A stretch of 64,000 bases of DNA, from assembly GCA_900767695.1 (NCBI GenBank), contig CAAGAC010000017.1, forward strand, positions 1 to 64,000. The letters run 5' to 3'. The DNA comes from an uncultured Succinivibrio sp. Its GTDB lineage: Bacteria > Pseudomonadota > Gammaproteobacteria > Enterobacterales > Succinivibrionaceae. Numbering within the stretch: position 1 is the first letter of the stretch; each line of letters begins with the position of its first letter. Both the position numbers and the translations under genes were made by a program. The notes under the pieces were generated by a model. The model was not told where the DNA came from, made no database searches, and saw only the letters and a list, made by a program, of their open reading frames with translations. Below are positions 13,894 to 23,473 of the stretch, piece after piece.

Positions 13894-15144
13894 TTGAGCA
13901 GCGACTCCAGCCTCTACGCCAACCTTCACGAGCTCATCGTCTCCGACTACCTGCGCGTCGAGAAGTCCCAGAACTTCTTCGACCTGCTCTCGAGGATGGA
14001 GAGCGAGCCCTCGATGAAGTCCCCCAACGTCTTCATGATGGTGAGGCCCAGGGGCTTCGGCCTCTCGCTCTCCTCCGAGGCCCTCTGCTCGCTCCTGGAG
14101 CGCTCGGGCGACTTCGCCGACACCTCGCGCTACGGCGCGGGCGACATGAGGAAGGCCCTCGACGCGATGCCGCACCACCATGTCATCAGCATGGACTTCA
14201 AGAAGACGGCCTCGCGCACTCCCCAGGAGTTCTCCGACCACCTCCTCGGCATGCTCCAGGAGCTCTACTGGGAGCACCACCTGCCAGGGCAGCGCAGCAG
14301 CTTCACCACCCCGAAGGCCTACTTTGCCGATCTCATAGCCCAGCTCTCCGAGCGCCACCACGACAAGGTCGTGGTGCTCATCGACAACTACGACATCCCC
14401 TTCATCCTCGCCTCGCAGATGGAGCCTTGCTACCGCCAGGAGGCGGTGTCCATCTACCTGGAGATGCTCAACGTGATAAAGCACTCGAGCCTGTGCGTGA
14501 AGTGGGCGATGCTCTCAGGGCACATCAAGTTCTCGCTGGCCTCCGAGCTCTCCGAGGGGCTGCCGCTGGTGCGCGATCTCTCATCCGATCCCAGGTACGA
14601 CACGCTCTTTGGGTTCACCCGCGACGAGGTGATGGGCGTGTTCGGCGACGAGATCAATGCCCACTGCGGGGCCATCGGTATCACCGCCGACACATTCCTG
14701 AACCTGCTCGAGCGCTGCTACGGCGGCTTCGTCTTCTCCGACCGCATGCAGAAGGTCTTCTGCCCGGCCTGCGTCAACCACGTGGTCTCAAACGGCTTCC
14801 GCATGCTCCCCTACTCGGCCTCTGGCGACTACGCCTTCCTCAGGCAGACGCTCCTGGAGTGCGGGACCGATCTCGACTGGCTCTACGACAAGGACGGCCA
14901 GGATCCGCTCTTTGGCGACAGCCTGCCGCTGAGGCCCAAGGGCAAGCAGGAGGGATCGCTTCTCATACAGCTTGGCTTTGCCACGCGCGACCGCGTGACC
15001 GAGCATGATCTGGGCGGGTTTTCGACCTGGCGCTACCGCTTCTGCTGCCCGAACCTCGACATGGAGATGGCGCTCAAGTATGTTTCAGGAAAGGCGGGGC
15101 CGCAGGATCTCTTAAAGGAACTGGACAGGGACGGCGGGGACTGA
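13894..15144 (+). CDS. Degenerate AAA-ATPase-like protein (DUF1703-associated family)
   Basis: This gene encodes 416 aa. TTG 13894 is taken as start because GGGGGTG lies just before it; an upstream TTG would overlap the 4.5S RNA. The family (AAA-ATPase-like domain, normally followed by a PD-(D/E)XK nuclease domain) is recognisable from VRPRGFGLSLS (residues 50-60), VVVLIDNYDIPF (~160-171), the KHSSLCVKWAMLSGHIKFS region and the FGFTRDEV / CYGGFVFSD blocks. The Walker A lysine is replaced (GFGLS instead of GFGKS), the Walker B acidic pair is D-N instead of D-E, and the C-terminal nuclease domain is missing. It is therefore probably unable to hydrolyse ATP. It is either a relic or a protein with a changed, regulatory role. 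The frame is intact over 1.25 kb, which speaks for some selection. Confidence 0.8.
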   Translation: MSSDSSLYANLHELIVSDYLRVEKSQNFFDLLSRMESEPSMKSPNVFMMVRPRGFGLSLSSEALCSLLERSGDFADTSRYGAGDMRKALDAMPHHHVISMDFKKTASRTPQEFSDHLLGMLQELYWEHHLPGQRSSFTTPKAYFADLIAQLSERHHDKVVVLIDNYDIPFILASQMEPCYRQEAVSIYLEMLNVIKHSSLCVKWAMLSGHIKFSLASELSEGLPLVRDLSSDPRYDTLFGFTRDEVMGVFGDEINAHCGAIGITADTFLNLLERCYGGFVFSDRMQKVFCPACVNHVVSNGFRMLPYSASGDYAFLRQTLLECGTDLDWLYDKDGQDPLFGDSLPLRPKGKQEGSLLIQLGFATRDRVTEHDLGGFSTWRYRFCCPNLDMEMALKYVSGKAGPQDLLKELDRDGGD

Positions 15145-15197
15145 CCCGCTCTCTCCAAGGGCTTGAGCATCAACGCAGCGCAAGGCGCGGGCACAAT

Positions 15198-15926
15198 ATG
15201 ATTGACAACGACTTTCTCATGCATGCAATGGCAGGCGACGAGGTCTTCGTAAAGCTCTTCGATGCGGTTAGCATTCTCGCCATCACCGGCAGATCGCTCG
15301 ATGCCGGCACCCTGGCCCGGCAGGTGCCAGGATATCCTCCCGGCTACTACAGCGAGATGCTCAAGCATGCTCCGCAGAGCTTCTTCAAGTTCAACTCCGA
15401 TCTGCGCAGGATGCCGGAGGCGGACCGGAAGGCCGTGGTGGACTAGATCCTCAGGATCGGCGACGAGAAGCCTGAGCTCTTCAACAGCCTCGACGATGTC
15501 CGCGACGAGCTGGAGAAGCGCGGGTTCATGCTCGGGCGCGGCAGGATCAAGGACAAGCACGGCCAGAGTCAGAACCGGAACCAGAATCAGAGAGAGCAGC
15601 ACCAGGGCGGCGGAGAGCAGGCGCGCGGCCCTGCCCGCGCGCGGAAGAACAGCGCCGCAGATCTTCTAAAGCAGAAGTGGCTGGCAGAGATCGAGATGGA
15701 GCGGGAAAACCTGACGTTCTGGCTCAAGGGCGAGATGGGCTACCTGACTGGAAACAGCAAGATCAAGTTCTCCATCGCCCGCAAGAAGGCAGAGCAGCCA
15801 AAGGATGAGCGCGGCATCACGAGCCTCGCCGCGCAATTGCGCCAGCGCGAGGGCAGCCAGGACTCGTGCGTCGAGCACACGCGGCGATCGCGCGACCGCA
15901 TCAGCGAAATCAATAAGAAGCTTTGA
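15198..15926 (+). pseudogene. Unknown gene interrupted by an in-frame TAG
   Basis: ATG 15198 opens MIDNDFLMHAMAGDEVFVKLFD and runs 82 codons to TAG 15444-15446. The same frame then continues without a break (ILRIGDEKPELFNSLDDVRD) to TGA 15924-15926; without the TAG the product would be 242 aa. The second half has a low-complexity Gln/Asn/Arg linker (SQNRNQNQREQHQGGGEQAR) followed by a basic helical end. The stop sits between two parts that read as one protein, so a CAG-to-TAG change is likely. I do not recognise the family. It follows the degenerate ATPase by 53 bp and could have been its partner. Confidence 0.6.
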
Positions 15927-15931
15927 CCAAG

Positions 15932-15951
15932 GCGCCGCCCATGGGCGGCGC
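15932..15951. terminator. Hairpin between convergent genes
   Basis: GCGCCGCCC-AT-GGGCGGCGC is a perfect palindrome between the stops at 15926 and 15958; there is no T-run, so it may only stabilise 3' ends. Confidence 0.5.
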
Positions 15952-15957
15952 GACTGC

Positions 15958-16497
15958 TCAGGGCCTGGCCTCAAGCCCAAGCTCCCTCACCCACTCGGAC
16001 ACCTCCTCGGGCGTGTCCTCGTCGGCAACATCGCCTCTTGAGATCGCTAGGCCCTCGAGGACCTTGGCGCCGGGCTCAAGCCTTCTTATCTCATCGTCGG
16101 TGCCACCAAGCCTGCTTCCGCCATGGACGGTGAACGGGGCTATCTTCTTGCCGAGGAAGTCGAGCTTGTCGAACATGGTGTAGAGCGCCATCGGCATCTT
16201 GTACCACCAGATCGGGTAGCCGATGAACACGGTGTCGTAGCCGGTGAGATCAGGCAGCAACTTGAGCTTTGGGCGCGCGTTGGACTCGGCCTCGCCCTTG
16301 GCGAACTGTGTGAGGCTCTCGTGCTCGCGCGGGTACTGCTCCACAGTCTCCAGCCTGAAGACATCCGCTCCCGCATCCTTGGCCACGAGCTCCGCGGCGT
16401 ACTGGTTGCTGCCCTTGACCTCGCCGTCGCGCCAGAGCGCGATGGCGCTGACGATGGAGTCTTCAAGCTCGAAACGGATCGAGATCGCCTGCCCCGG
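15958..16497 (-). pseudogene. Flavodoxin-like protein lacking its N-terminus
   Basis: The frame carries the body of a long-chain-type flavodoxin: AELVAKDAGADVFRLETVEQYP, then NARPKLKLLPDLTGYDTVFIGYPIWWYKMPMA (the FMN-site W/Y loop), FLGKKIAPFTVHGGSRLGGT and a helical end. What is missing is the first strand and the FMN-phosphate loop (normally YFS-type, T/S-rich) at the N-terminus. Upstream of about 16480 the sequence belongs instead to an unrelated AlbA-domain gene in another frame. There is no ribosome site at any start in this frame. A deletion appears to have joined the two genes, so this is a dead 3' fragment unless translated from the upstream start by frameshift. Confidence 0.7.
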
Positions 16498-16675
16498 TGA
16501 CGGCGATGCTTCCGTCCCTGGCCTTCTCTGCCCCGATGATGATGAGGCCGCCGCGGCCGTTGGCAAAGGCGGACGCCGCTCTAAGAAGTCCCTGGGTTCT
16601 TTCAGCGCCGCCTGGAAGGCATTCGACCCGGGAATGGTCTGGAGGGAGCAGGTCGATGAAGTTCTCTAGCTGCAT
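16463..16675 (-). pseudogene. 5' fragment of an AlbA_2 (Schlafen/AAA_4-like) domain gene
   Basis: ATG 16675 has an ideal ribosome site (AGGAGG, 4 nt) and begins MQLENFIDLLPPDHSRVECL. Residues ~33-55 (RAASAFANGRGGLIIIGAEK) match the AlbA_2 core motif (AFAN.GG.liiG). The frame stops after 70 codons at 16463, where full-length proteins run to 200-500 aa with a winged-helix C-terminus. It overlaps the flavodoxin fragment in a different frame, marking a deletion joint near 16480. The 214 bp upstream are AT-richer and hold no gene I can see. Confidence 0.65.
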
Positions 16676-16889
16676 GCGTCCTCCTGAATGGCTATGGGTT
16701 TGCTTACTTGGTATCACCATTTTTTAATGATAAGACCAGGCGTCATGATGAATAACGACAGCAATACAGTCAATTGCTATTCAAGACAAGCATCATGGTA
16801 TCGGCAATATTGGGGTGTTGTCGATCCTGGCAGGCAAGGGAGCGCAGTGGATTGATTGGCGCCTGCGCAGGAATGACAGGAGCGCAGTG

Positions 16890-17540
16890 CTAGCGAACCT
16901 TGGGAAACTCGCGCGAACCGCCGACATTGGTGAAGCCGCCTGGAGTGCCGCCAGTGCCTCCGGCGATGCCGTCGAATGCGCGCTTCTCGGAGGCCATCGA
17001 GACCGAGGTCTCGTCGTCAACCGAGTAGATCCTGGGATTGGTGCGGTCGAGGAAGACGCGCACGAGCTGCTCCTGGCGGAACTCGTAGCGGAAGCCGCGC
17101 TTGACAGGCCCCGTGAAGAACCTCGGCGCCCTGCTCCCCGTCTCCTTGTAGAGGATCGCGCTCCTAAGGGTCGAGAGCGGGCGCGGGAGCTTCGAGTCGT
17201 CGAAGATTACTATCGCGTAGGCCTCGCACAGGAGCGGGTACTGCGAGGTGCGAAGGAGCTTTCTGAGCCTCATGTAGGCGGCGAGGCGGCCGAGGTAGAA
17301 GATGATGTAGATGAGGCTTAGCGCGAAGAGCGCCTCGAAGTAGCGGCCCGGGAAGACATCCTCGCGGCCTGCCAGGAGCAGGCACCAGAGGAAGCACAGC
17401 AGCGCCGCCACCAGGAAGAACGAGATGCCAAGCTGCTTCCTGCACACCGTGTCCACGGTGTTCACGGTGAACCTGACGCCCGACTCGTTGAGCCGCGACT
17501 TCAGGTAGACGTTGGCAGGAAGCCTTATGGTCTTGCGCAA
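16890..17540 (-). CDS. Unknown inner-membrane protein downstream of putP
   Basis: This gene encodes 216 aa with two hydrophobic segments (about residues 37-57 and 68-88; GISFFLVAALLCFLWCLLLA is the first), so an inner-membrane protein with a soluble C-terminal part of about 125 residues. The C-terminal domain has YPLLCEAYAIVIFDD and FRYEFRQEQLVRVFLDR, and ends in a Gly-rich tail (GGTGGTPGGFTNVGG). I do not recognise the family. It starts 16 bp after putP on the same strand and so is probably co-transcribed with it. The stop is TAG. Confidence 0.7.
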   Translation of the reverse strand: MRKTIRLPANVYLKSRLNESGVRFTVNTVDTVCRKQLGISFFLVAALLCFLWCLLLAGREDVFPGRYFEALFALSLIYIIFYLGRLAAYMRLRKLLRTSQYPLLCEAYAIVIFDDSKLPRPLSTLRSAILYKETGSRAPRFFTGPVKRGFRYEFRQEQLVRVFLDRTNPRIYSVDDETSVSMASEKRAFDGIAGGTGGTPGGFTNVGGSREFPKVR

Positions 17541-17556
17541 ATTTCCTCCGTTGCCC

Positions 17557-19032
17557 TCAGCGGTCCTTCACCTCATCCCAGAACTCCTTCTCGAGCCTGC
17601 CGTAGAGCTCCTCGCAGCCGTCCTCCCTGGAGGTGAGCAGCGAGACTATGACGATGGCTATCGACGAGAAGATGAAGCCCGGCACAAGGGAGTATAACCC
17701 AAGGAACGCCCAGTGCTCCCAGAGGATGACCGTGGCCGCGCCGACCACCATGCCGGCAAGGCAGCCCTTGAGGTTCATCTTCCTCCAGAAGAGGGAGAAG
17801 ACAACGGCGGGCCCGAAGGAGGCGCCGAAGCCCGCCCAGGCGTAGGAGACGAGCTTGAGGATCCCGCTGTTCGGATCGGTCGCGATCCAGAAGGCGATGG
17901 CCGCCACCAGCAGGAGCATCAGGCGGCCGACCCACACGAGCTCGGTCTGCGAGGCCGACGGGCGGAAGAGCCTGCGGTAGAAGTCGGCGGTCAGGGTCGA
18001 GGAGGCGACCAGGAGCTGGCAGGAGAGCGTGCTCATGATGGCAGCGAGGATCGCCGAGAGCAGGATGCCCGCGACCCAGGGGGTGAACAGGGTCTGGGTG
18101 ATGATGATGAAGATCTGCTCGGGGTTGGAGATGCTGATCTCAGGGTGGCGCGCTGCAAAGGCGTTGCCGTAGAGGCCGATGAGCACGGCGCCCAGGAGGC
18201 AGAGGATCATCCAGGAGATCGAGATGCGGCGCGCGCCGCCCATGCCGCGCACGCTCTTGGCGGCCATGAAGCGCACCAGGATGTGCGGCTGGCCGACGTA
18301 GCCAAGGCCCCAGCCAGCGAACGAGATGATGCTCACCAGCGACACGCCCTTCATGAAGGCCATCAGCGAGGGATCCTTGGCGACGACCGCCGCGTTGGCA
18401 GCCGAGACGCCGCCAGCGTCGGTGAACATGAAGATCGGGGTGATGATGAGCGCGAAGGCCATCAGGGTGGCCTGCACGGTGTCAGTCCAGGACACGGCGA
18501 GGAAGCCTCCGATGAAGACGTAGAGGATGGTGGACGCGGCGCCGATGATGAGCGCGTTGGAGTAGTCCATCCCGAAGGTCTGCTCGAAGAGCCTGGCGCC
18601 CGAGACCATGCCCGAGGCGCAGTACACGACGAAGAAGATCAGGATGACCACTGCGGCCATCACGGCGCTGATGCGCTTCTCGTCCTTGAAGCGCGCCGAG
18701 AAGTAGTCAGGCAGCGTAAGCGAGTCGGCGGCGTTTGCCGTGAAGGAGCGCAGCCTCGCGGCCACGAACTTCCAGTTGCACCACTGGCCGACGGTGAGGC
18801 CGATGGCCATCCACGACGCCGAAAGCCCGGTGACGAACAGTCCTCCCGGCAGCCCCATCAGGAGCCATCCGGACATGTCGGAGGCGCCTGCCGAGAGCGC
18901 GGTGACTATCTTGCCGAGGCGGCGGCCGCCCAGGACGTAGTCGTTGAGCGAGTTGGTGGATCTGGCGGCGATGATGCCGATTACCAGCATGCCGAAGATG
19001 TAGACGATGAATGTGGTAGTGGTGGTGATCAT
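17557..19032 (-). CDS. putP: Sodium/proline symporter, PutP-like (SSS family)
   Basis: This gene encodes 491 aa, 12-13 membrane segments, inner membrane. The start at MITTTTTFIVYIFGM is chosen over an upstream non-hydrophobic extension; AGGA lies upstream. Signatures of PutP are strong: GGRRLGKIVTALSAGASDMSG (residues ~37-57, with the Na+/proline-site Ala/Ser/Asp region), GWGLGYVGQPHILVRFMA and a TM8 stretch LSAILAAIMSTLSCQLLVASS holding the sodium ligand Ser/Thr. It imports proline with Na+ as nutrient or osmolyte. No PutA is nearby. A two-TM unknown gene follows in the same unit. Confidence 0.9.
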   Translation of the reverse strand: MITTTTTFIVYIFGMLVIGIIAARSTNSLNDYVLGGRRLGKIVTALSAGASDMSGWLLMGLPGGLFVTGLSASWMAIGLTVGQWCNWKFVAARLRSFTANAADSLTLPDYFSARFKDEKRISAVMAAVVILIFFVVYCASGMVSGARLFEQTFGMDYSNALIIGAASTILYVFIGGFLAVSWTDTVQATLMAFALIITPIFMFTDAGGVSAANAAVVAKDPSLMAFMKGVSLVSIISFAGWGLGYVGQPHILVRFMAAKSVRGMGGARRISISWMILCLLGAVLIGLYGNAFAARHPEISISNPEQIFIIITQTLFTPWVAGILLSAILAAIMSTLSCQLLVASSTLTADFYRRLFRPSASQTELVWVGRLMLLLVAAIAFWIATDPNSGILKLVSYAWAGFGASFGPAVVFSLFWRKMNLKGCLAGMVVGAATVILWEHWAFLGLYSLVPGFIFSSIAIVIVSLLTSREDGCEELYGRLEKEFWDEVKDR

Positions 19033-19161
19033 TTGAAATTCCTGTCTGTAGGATTTTTGGATCTTACCAAAAAGACAGGTTGCGCGTTTTCGCACGGATT
19101 GCGGCACCGCGCTGGGGCAATGGCAGGACGCGCATCCCCTGCCCTGCTCCCTAAAGAAGCA

Positions 19162-19186
19162 GAAGGCCCGCGCAGGGCGGGCCTTC
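19162..19186 (-). terminator. Terminator of chemoreceptor gene 1
   Basis: GAAGGCCCGC-N5-GCGGGCCTTC is a perfect 10-bp stem followed on the minus strand by TGCTTCTTT. Confidence 0.75.
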
Positions 19187-19205
19187 ATGAAGCTTCCGAT
19201 TGAGA

Positions 19206-20807
19206 TCAGAGCTTGAAGCGGGAGACCGCCTTCACTAGGCAGTCCATCTCCTCGATTGAGCCGTCCATCGCCGCGATCGAGCTTGTCACGGTGGAGTTGA
19301 GCTCCTTTGCCGAGGCGGTGATCTCCTGCATGTTCGAGGAGATCTCGGAGGTGGCGGTGGTCTGCTGCTCGGCGGCGGTCGCGATCTGGGTGATCTGAGC
19401 GTTAACGCCCTTGACCTTCATCGAGACCTCTCCAAGCTCGCCGTTGATGCCCTCGGCGTTCTTTGCAAGCTCGTTCATGCTCTCAAGCGAGGTGTTGATC
19501 GACTCGTTGGCGGTGCTCGCGTCCTGCTGGATCATCGAGACCATCTTGGTGATCTGCTGGGTCGAGGTGCCGGTGCGGGAGGCCAGGGCCCTGACCTCGT
19601 CGGCGACGACCGCGAATCCCCTGCCGGCCTCGCCGGCGCGGGCGGCCTCGATGGCGGCGTTGAGCGCCAGCAGGTTGGTCTGCTCGGCGATGTCCTCGAT
19701 GGTCTGGACGATGGTGCCGACCTTCTCGGACTGCTCGACCAGCGCGTGGATGTGCTCGGCGTCGGACTTGGACTTGTCGGCCTGGCCGCGGATGCCGTCG
19801 ATGGTCCTGCGCACGGCGTCGACGCCAAGCTCGGTGGCCTGGTTGGAGGAGTCGGCCGATCTTGCGGCGCTCTCGCAGTTCTTGGCGATGTCGGCGGTGG
19901 TCGAGACCATCTCGTCGGAGGCGGCGGCGACCGTGAGCGCGCGGCTCTGGGTCTGCTTGGCGGCCTCGCCGATCCTGGATGCGGCGTCGCGCACGTCGTT
20001 GAAGCTTGCTGTCGCGCTCGCGGCGGTCTTCTTGATGAGGCCGATGCTCGCGGCAAACTCGCCGCGCAAGGACTCAAGCGACTTCAGGATGGTGCCGAAC
20101 TCGTCGCGGCGCCTCGTGTTGATGGGGCGGCTCAGATCGCCCTGGGAGATCACCGTGGTCACGTTGAGCACGCGCCTGATGCCCGAGGAGATCTCGCGGG
20201 AGATGAAGACTGCCATGAGGATGCAGGCGATGACCAGCACCGCCGCGATGATCGCGGTGGAGAGGACGCTCGAGTGGATCGAGTTTGCAGCCTCCTGCGC
20301 GGCCTTGGCCTGGTATCCGTTGATGGTGCTCAGGTTGAAGCTGATGATGATGTAGAGAGGGTCGAGATCCTTGTAGATGGCCTTGGACGCCTCGACTGCC
20401 TTGCCTTCCTTGAGAAGGGGGATCACCGTGGAGGTCGCAGCCTCGACGTACTTGGCGCCGCACTCCTTGATCTGCCCCACCTCCTTGGGATAGCGGGCCA
20501 TCTGGGTGGCCTCGTATGCCTTCCTGAAGCTTGCGATCTCGTCGCCTACCGCCTGGAGATCGGAATCCGACGGCGCGGCTCCTGAGTTCGCCATTTCCGC
20601 GAGCTTGACGTGCAACGAGTGGATGGTGACGCCGGTGTTGCGGATGCGGTTGAAGCGCTCCTGAAGGATGACGTTGGCCGTCTGCGCGAGCTTGCCCGTG
20701 CGCAGGGAGTCGACGATGGTGTTCGCTGACTGGAAGGCGATAACGATGATGATCACCGTGAAGATGGCGGCAAGCCTGTCGCGGACGGTAGAGAAGACTG
20801 ATGCCAT
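19206..20807 (-). CDS. Methyl-accepting chemotaxis protein 1
   Basis: This gene encodes 533 aa. The start is placed at [16 protein letters not shown], where the first transmembrane segment begins. Order: TM1 (~10-30), a periplasmic four-helix-bundle ligand domain (~31-178), TM2 (~180-200, [20 protein letters not shown]), HAMP (~205-255) and the coiled-coil signalling domain whose hairpin tip reads [19 protein letters not shown], the CheA/CheW contact. No pentapeptide NWETF-type tether is seen at the end (it ends AVSRFKL). It senses an unknown small molecule. It is a clear paralogue of the next gene, so the pair arose by duplication. The leader holds a hairpin (20844-20859) and the ribosome site is weak. 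Confidence 0.93.
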   Translation of the reverse strand: MASVFSTVRDRLAAIFTVIIIVIAFQSANTIVDSLRTGKLAQTANVILQERFNRIRNTGVTIHSLHVKLAEMANSGAAPSDSDLQAVGDEIASFRKAYEATQMARYPKEVGQIKECGAKYVEAATSTVIPLLKEGKAVEASKAIYKDLDPLYIIISFNLSTINGYQAKAAQEAANSIHSSVLSTAIIAAVLVIACILMAVFISREISSGIRRVLNVTTVISQGDLSRPINTRRRDEFGTILKSLESLRGEFAASIGLIKKTAASATASFNDVRDAASRIGEAAKQTQSRALTVAAASDEMVSTTADIAKNCESAARSADSSNQATELGVDAVRRTIDGIRGQADKSKSDAEHIHALVEQSEKVGTIVQTIEDIAEQTNLLALNAAIEAARAGEAGRGFAVVADEVRALASRTGTSTQQITKMVSMIQQDASTANESINTSLESMNELAKNAEGINGELGEVSMKVKGVNAQITQIATAAEQQTTATSEISSNMQEITASAKELNSTVTSSIAAMDGSIEEMDCLVKAVSRFKL

Positions 20808-21389
20808 GGATAGAACCGTAAAAAAGCTTTCTTTCCTGAAATGGCGGCCTTGGGGCCGCTTTCTTTTTCTTTGCGGCAAGGCGTGTGACCGCCGCCGCAC
20901 TTTTTCCCTCAACTATGGTTCAAAAAAGCTGTTTTCAAACCGCGCCCAAAAAATTTCCGCAACTATGCGCAAAAAAGATACGGCATCAGGATATCTTTTA
21001 TAGATCAGAGTGATAGTGTTGTGTTTTACAAATCGTAACAATAAGATGTTTGAGAGTTTTGCCCAATTTATCAGACATGTCACATTTGCATGAGCGCAAA
21101 TTGCGCAAATGGGCAGTACGTTCTTGTATGAACTTTACCCTTTGGCAAACAAACGAAAACATTTGCACGATGACAAAAGGCATATGCATGCGCTTTATGA
21201 GTAAATCAAATGTCAAGTTGCCAGCGCAAGATCTTGCTCAAAAAAACTTTTCATTCATCGTATCGTTTCCATACATGTTGCAAAACGAGCCAAATCCGTG
21301 ACTCATATCACAGTAATAAAAAAGCTCCTCTCGCGCCCGCCCTGCCCTGCGAATGTGTTCTTGGGATCGCTGGCGCACATGGAAGGATC
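20808..21389. other. AT-rich upstream region of chemoreceptor gene 1
   Basis: No gene is visible in these 580 bp. The stretch holds a direct repeat CAACTATG-N2/3-CAAAAAAG (20910-20928 and 20960-20977, 50 bp apart), a GCGCAAAT/TGCGCAAAT repeat near 21095-21115 and a CRP-like site at 21297-21312. It is markedly richer in A+T than its surroundings, as regulatory DNA in this genome seems to be. Confidence 0.5.
21297..21312. promoter_or_regulatory. CRP-like binding site
   Basis: CGTGA-N6-TCACA matches the CRP consensus TGTGA-N6-TCACA at 9 of 10 core positions. It lies about 490 bp upstream of the start of chemoreceptor 1 and downstream of chemoreceptor 2. Confidence 0.5.
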
Positions 21390-21413
21390 AAAAAAGCCCG
21401 CCGGAGGCGGGCT
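21390..21413 (-). terminator. Terminator of chemoreceptor gene 2
   Basis: AGCCCGCC-GGA-GGCGGGCT; on the minus strand it is followed by TTTTT. Confidence 0.88.
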
Positions 21414-21439
21414 GAAAACATGGCGAATGTTTCCGGAGG

Positions 21440-23047
21440 TCAGATCTTGAAGTGGGCGATGGCGTCGAGCATGTCGCTTAGGACCTTGTCGGTGCTGTCC
21501 AGGCTTGTCAGCGACTCGTCGACGATGGAGTTGAGGCCCTTTGCCGCGTCGGTGATCTGCTGCATGTTCGAGGAGATCTCTGAGGTGGCGGTGGTCTGCT
21601 CCTCGGCGGCGGTCGCTATCTGCGCTATCTGATCGCTGACATCCTTGACCTTGCTGGAGATGGAGTCGAGCTCGCCGGAGACCTTACCCGCGTTCTCGGC
21701 GAGCTTGTTCATGTTCTCGAGGGAGCCGGTGATCGAGTCGTTGGCCGCGCTGGCGTCGTTCTGGATCCCTGCGACCATCTTGGTGATCTGCTGGGTCGAT
21801 GAGGCGGTGCGAGAGGCAAGCGCCCTGACCTCGTCGGCGACCACCGCGAAGCCCTTGCCCGCCTCGCCGGCGCGGGCGGCCTCGATGGCCGCGTTGAGTG
21901 CCAGCAGGTTGGTCTGCCCTGCTATGTCCTCGATGGTCTGGACGATGGAGCCTACCTTGTCGGACTGCTCGACCAGGGCCTTGATGAGCTCGGCGTCCTG
22001 GTTGGACTTGGTGACCTGGGAGCGGATGCCCCTTATGGTCTCCTCGACCATGTTCACGCCTGAGGAGGTGGTGGCGTTGGAGGACTCGGCGGTCTGGGAG
22101 GCGCGCTCGCAGTTCTTGGCGATGTCGGCGGTGGTGGAGACCATCTCGTCGGAGGCGGCGGCGACGGTCAGCGACCTGTTCTGGGTCTGCTGGGCGGCAT
22201 CGACGATCCTGCCTGCGGTGTCCTTGATGCCGTTGATGCACTCCTTGACGTTCTCGGAGGTGTCCATGATCAGGTGGATCGATGAGGCCAGCTCGCTGCG
22301 CATGGTCTCAAGGGATCTGAAGATCCTGCCGAACTCGTCGCCCCTGTGGGTTGATATGGGCTGGCTCAGATCGCCGGTGGAGAGGACCTTGGAGATCCTC
22401 AGCACCTTCGAGATGCCGGAGTTGAGAGTCGAGGAGATCCAGTAGGCGAGGTAGGCGCACACCAGCACTATCACGCCTGCGAGTACTGCGGTGGTGGTGA
22501 TGTTGCTCTCGATGGAGTCGGCCGCCTGCTGGGCCTGCCTGACCTGCTGGCCGATGACCTTGCCCAGATCGCCGGTGATGGACAGGTACATCGGATCGAG
22601 CGTGCCGACTATCTCGTCCTTGGCCTCCTCAAGCTCGCCTTTCTGGAGCCTTGGGATCATGCTGTTCCTGACGTCTGAGATGTACTCGGGTGCCACCTTC
22701 TTGATGTTCCCGATCTCCTTGGGGAAGCGGGCGGCCTGCAACTCAGAGACCGCCTTGGAGAAGCTGTCCAGATCGGCGTTGAGCGCCTCGATCTGCTCGG
22801 ATGCGGCGGCGCCCTGGGCCATGCTCATGTTCTGGATCTTAAGGTGGGCCGCCATGATGGCGTTCAGCGTGGCCGAAGTGCGGTTGAAGCGCGCATCGAG
22901 GATTTTGTTGGCGGTGCTCTCCAGCTGCGATGTCTCAACCGAGTGGCGGATCGACTGGCCCGCCAGGAAGATGATGACCAGGGAGAGGATGGAGAACACG
23001 AAGATCAGCTTTGCCTTGACGCTGACGCTTGAGAATTTGAGAACCAT
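21440..23047 (-). CDS. Methyl-accepting chemotaxis protein 2
   Basis: This gene encodes 535 aa. Layout as in the paralogue: TM1 (~11-30, [19 protein letters not shown]), periplasmic four-helix bundle, TM2 (~185-208, [20 protein letters not shown]), HAMP, and the signalling coiled coil with tip [19 protein letters not shown]. The cytoplasmic parts of the two receptors are nearly the same, while the ligand domains differ strongly apart from the RFPKE(I/V)G(N/Q)IK and LDP.Y motifs, so they likely bind different ligands. A FliA-type promoter at 23199-23225 ties it to flagellar and chemotaxis genes. Confidence 0.93.
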   Translation of the reverse strand: MVLKFSSVSVKAKLIFVFSILSLVIIFLAGQSIRHSVETSQLESTANKILDARFNRTSATLNAIMAAHLKIQNMSMAQGAAASEQIEALNADLDSFSKAVSELQAARFPKEIGNIKKVAPEYISDVRNSMIPRLQKGELEEAKDEIVGTLDPMYLSITGDLGKVIGQQVRQAQQAADSIESNITTTAVLAGVIVLVCAYLAYWISSTLNSGISKVLRISKVLSTGDLSQPISTHRGDEFGRIFRSLETMRSELASSIHLIMDTSENVKECINGIKDTAGRIVDAAQQTQNRSLTVAAASDEMVSTTADIAKNCERASQTAESSNATTSSGVNMVEETIRGIRSQVTKSNQDAELIKALVEQSDKVGSIVQTIEDIAGQTNLLALNAAIEAARAGEAGKGFAVVADEVRALASRTASSTQQITKMVAGIQNDASAANDSITGSLENMNKLAENAGKVSGELDSISSKVKDVSDQIAQIATAAEEQTTATSEISSNMQQITDAAKGLNSIVDESLTSLDSTDKVLSDMLDAIAHFKI

Positions 23048-23198
23048 CTTGGATGAAGCCTCGCTCGTTATGGGCGGATCTTTTCTTGTTGTTGTTGTCC
23101 GACAGGCCGTGCAGCAGGCACCGGCCCGTCCGGAGGAGGCGCAAGGGCGGATGCCGCCGAAACCAGCGCGCGCGGCCTACTCCGAACTGCTATAGCAA

Positions 23199-23225
23199 TT
23201 ATCGGCAATTTAAGACATTTTTTTC
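23199..23225 (-). promoter_or_regulatory. Sigma-28 (FliA)-type promoter of chemoreceptor gene 2
   Basis: On the minus strand GAAA-N15-GCCGATAA; the consensus is TAAA-N15-GCCGATAA, so 11 of 12 specified bases match. It lies about 150 bp upstream of the receptor start. Confidence 0.75.
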
Positions 23226-23401
23226 ACAAAGATTTAATATTTTTTTATACTTTTATTATCAAGTAGATGAATTAGTTTCTAGCCCATAAGACAGCATGTA
23301 TGGGAGCTTTCCGATATCTTAGAAAAATCAATTTTGTACATTTTTTACCGATCAAAACGCTGCTTACCGCCCTACGGAAGATCTGAGAGTTGGCGGACAC
23401 G

Positions 23402-23473
23402 AAAAAGCCGGCGCCCGAAGGTGCCGGCCTTTCCCTTTTCCCTGAAGGAGAGGATCCCCCTGAGGGGATCCTC
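23402..23473 (-). terminator. Tandem terminator hairpins of nadE
   Basis: The first stem met on the minus strand is GAGGATCCCC-N4-GGGGATCCTC (23450-23473); the second, with a TTCG loop (GGCCGGC...GCCGGC, 23404-23431), is followed by TTTTT. Confidence 0.82.
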
